Assembly (NCBI RefSeq): GCF_042646065.1
Contig: NZ_JBHRTA010000016.1
Coordinates: forward strand, 124,001-188,000
Length of the DNA: 64,000 nucleotides
Direction of reading: 5' to 3'
From: Parapedobacter deserti
Lineage (GTDB): Bacteria; Bacteroidota; Bacteroidia; Sphingobacteriales; Sphingobacteriaceae
Below the pieces are notes generated by a model, which saw only the letters and a list, made by a program, of their open reading frames with translations, ran no database searches and had not been told where the DNA came from. Positions 63,046 through 64,000 of this stretch are shown here, piece after piece; within the stretch, counting starts at the first letter, position 1, and every line of letters begins with the position of its first letter. A program made the translations under genes and the position numbers.

Positions 63046-63147
63046 TCGCCTGATGCCACGGCAATGGGACTCATGCTCCCAATTTCTTCTCCTTTCCTTT
63101 TCTTATATGGATGACATTTAGTAACTTGGCCGCAAATAAAATGCAAC

Positions 63148-63534
63148 ATGGCTACGCAGATAACTGATGGCGTAAAAGTTTCTGTTGAAACGGTGTATCA
63201 GCCGGAATACTCCAATCCGGAAAACGAGCATTACATGTTTGCGTACAGAATTACCATTGAAAACCTTGGCGACCATAGCGTTCAGCTGCTGAGACGGCGC
63301 TGGTTCATTTTTGATTCAAATGGCAGCCGACGTGAAGTGGCGGGGGAGGGTGTCGTTGGCCAACAGCCCGTTATCGATCCGGGCGAACAACACGAATACG
63401 TTTCGGGGTGCAACCTCAAAAGTGACATGGGCTCCATGATGGGCACCTACCAGATGTTACGGGAGTTTGACGGGAGCCTCTTTGAAGTAACCATCCCAAA
63501 GTTCAATCTGATTGCCCCGCACCGGTTGAACTGA
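63148..63534 (+). CDS. apaG: ApaG-domain protein
   Basis: The 128-residue protein is a full-length ApaG/ DUF525 beta-sandwich: VSVETVYQPEYS, YRITIENLGDHSVQLLRRRWFI, VVGQQPVIDPGEQHEYVSGC and GTYQM are characteristic. The family resembles fibronectin type III and has been linked to Co2+ resistance and Mg2+ efflux in enterobacteria; its action is not settled. A TAACTTGG sequence (63122-63129) is a possible weak -7 element. No operon partner is evident. Confidence 0.93.
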   Translation: MATQITDGVKVSVETVYQPEYSNPENEHYMFAYRITIENLGDHSVQLLRRRWFIFDSNGSRREVAGEGVVGQQPVIDPGEQHEYVSGCNLKSDMGSMMGTYQMLREFDGSLFEVTIPKFNLIAPHRLN

Positions 63535-63755
63535 CGTCAGCATTTCCAGCGCCAAAAAAATCCGAAGCCAGCCCTCGTTATTAGCAGCTCGTATTTCGCG
63601 GCCGTGAATGCCAATCGAACGGTGTAACGAGGGTATTTTTCAACAACTTTCACGTGTGTCCAGCACGTTCCAAACATCAAGAAAAATAGAAACCAGCCAA
63701 ATCTAACATAACGTTGAACTAAGTTTGGCATCTAGCGGTATAGCAGATGTAACAT

Positions 63756-63816
63756 CATCGTATTTTTATCGTTTAGGTTCGATCAAAATACGATGAAAAT
63801 ACGATATAAATACGAT
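63756..63816. repeat. TACGAT repeat cluster: three direct copies at 11-bp period plus an inverted copy
   Basis: TACGAT occurs at 63789-63794, 63800-63805 and 63811-63816, one helical turn apart, each in an AAATACGAT context. CATCGTATTTT (63756-63766) is the exact inverse of AAAATACGATG (63785-63795). The arrangement suggests a cooperative protein-binding site (operator or iterons) about 120-180 bp upstream of the last gene's promoter. Confidence 0.65.
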
Positions 63817-63933
63817 CATATTACATAATCATATAGTTTTAAGCTCTATTTAAGCTGTTAGCCTTTCCGAAACAGCGTAAAAGCGACTTCTGTCAGAATA
63901 TGGGGCTCTACTACTGAAGCGATAAATTTTCCG

Positions 63934-63941
63934 TATTTTTG
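63934..63941 (+). promoter_or_regulatory. Bacteroidota -7 promoter element (TATTTTTG)
   Basis: It lies eight bases before ATG 63950 of the last gene. Confidence 0.55.
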
Positions 63942-63949
63942 CAAAAATA

Positions 63950-64000
63950 ATGACGGTGCAAAAATCAGCTATCATATTCGGGGCCACAGGATTAGTAGGC
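63950..64000 (+). CDS. NAD(P)-binding Rossmann-fold oxidoreductase, cut by the window end
   Basis: Seventeen residues are visible: MTVQKSAIIFGATGLVG. The GATGLVG motif marks a Rossmann NAD(P)-binding fold of the HTATIP2/NmrA-like or semialdehyde-dehydrogenase-like type. The rest lies outside the window, so the function cannot be assigned. Confidence 0.7.
   Translation, partial: MTVQKSAIIFGATGLVG

Larger units (their letters stand above)
63535..63949. other. 415-base non-coding region with phased TACGAT repeats
   Basis: A 64-codon minus-strand frame (63537-63731) crosses the first half but has no family features or promoter. The second half holds the repeats at 63756-63816 and, at the end, the promoter of the last gene. 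Confidence 0.45.

Noticed and set aside
62892..63149. 85-codon minus-strand frame and overlapping 70-codon plus-strand frame (62902-63114)
   Set aside because: Both cover the same palindrome-rich spacer, have no family features, no usable start context, and one would run through the apaG start.
63537..63731. 64-codon minus-strand frame converging on apaG
   Set aside because: It is rich in Phe/Trp with no domain or promoter, and probably arises by chance; kept only as part of the non-coding region description.

Overview
The window looks like chromosomal core sequence from a member of the Bacteroidota, most likely the family Sphingobacteriaceae (Pedobacter/Parapedobacter-like, GC near 50%; the genus is inference). 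Supporting signs are repeated promoters of the Bacteroidota type (TAnnTTTG, a few with TTTG about 19 bases upstream), almost no Shine-Dalgarno sequences, an MG2/TonB-plug protein, a Y_Y_Y/LuxR-type regulator, a tricorn-like protease, an RprX/RprY-like two-component pair, an IPExxxVDY-family protein, and the HU-TPR-AURKAIP1-RNase G gene order. I see no tRNA, rRNA, CRISPR array, insertion sequence or prophage.

Layout. 1-7.2 kb: the 3' part of a Y_Y_Y/LuxR regulator, a GNAT acetyltransferase, two auxiliary enzymes for unsaturated fatty acid beta-oxidation (2,4-dienoyl-CoA reductase-like, enoyl-CoA isomerase-like) behind an MG2/plug surface protein, and purD. 7.3-11.7 kb: an MscS channel and a complete glucuronate-to-KDG set (uxaC, uxuA, SDR-type fructuronate reductase). 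11.9-21.6 kb: HU, TPR protein, a 29-residue ribosomal-type protein, RNase G, miaA with an unrecognised partner, a beta-lactamase-fold protein carrying a GH3 C-terminal remnant, dipeptidase, radA, yccF. 21.6-28.5 kb: hisS, rnc-fabF-acpP, IPExxxVDY protein, pyk, a TylF-like methyltransferase. 28.5-34.2 kb: a secreted protein with a 12-residue repeat, RprX/RprY-like pair, SAM-I riboswitch and metE. 34.3-39.1 kb: trmD, a Trp-codon attenuator, trpE-trpG-trpC, dus. 39.1-45.2 kb: Wzx-like flippase, acylphosphatase, GH29 fucosidase, an RNA m5C methyltransferase and PhoH/PIN protein. 45.2-45.86 kb: a gene-free stretch that looks like a roughly 370-nt structured RNA gene. 45.9-53.4 kb: uvrA-mutL-rhomboid-rhomboid-EEP. 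53.5-64 kb: tricorn-like S41 protease, DUF4328-nif3-zinc-ribbon, an rsmI-like-led operon with a flavin monooxygenase, alpha/beta hydrolase and ElaA, then apaG, a repeat-rich region, and the start of a Rossmann-fold gene.

Regulation visible in sequence: a SAM-I riboswitch before metE whose downstream bases can re-pair with the aptamer; a classical leader-peptide attenuator with three consecutive Trp codons before trpE; and many genes whose start codon lies 3-8 bases after the -7 promoter element, so that their mRNAs should be leaderless or nearly so. These promoters also show that several of the longest possible reading frames start too early, and I have corrected those starts.

The strongest candidate for something undescribed is the structured RNA at about 45470-45838. 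Next come the 11-bp-phased TACGAT repeats near 63.8 kb. The remaining content is mostly recognisable core metabolism.
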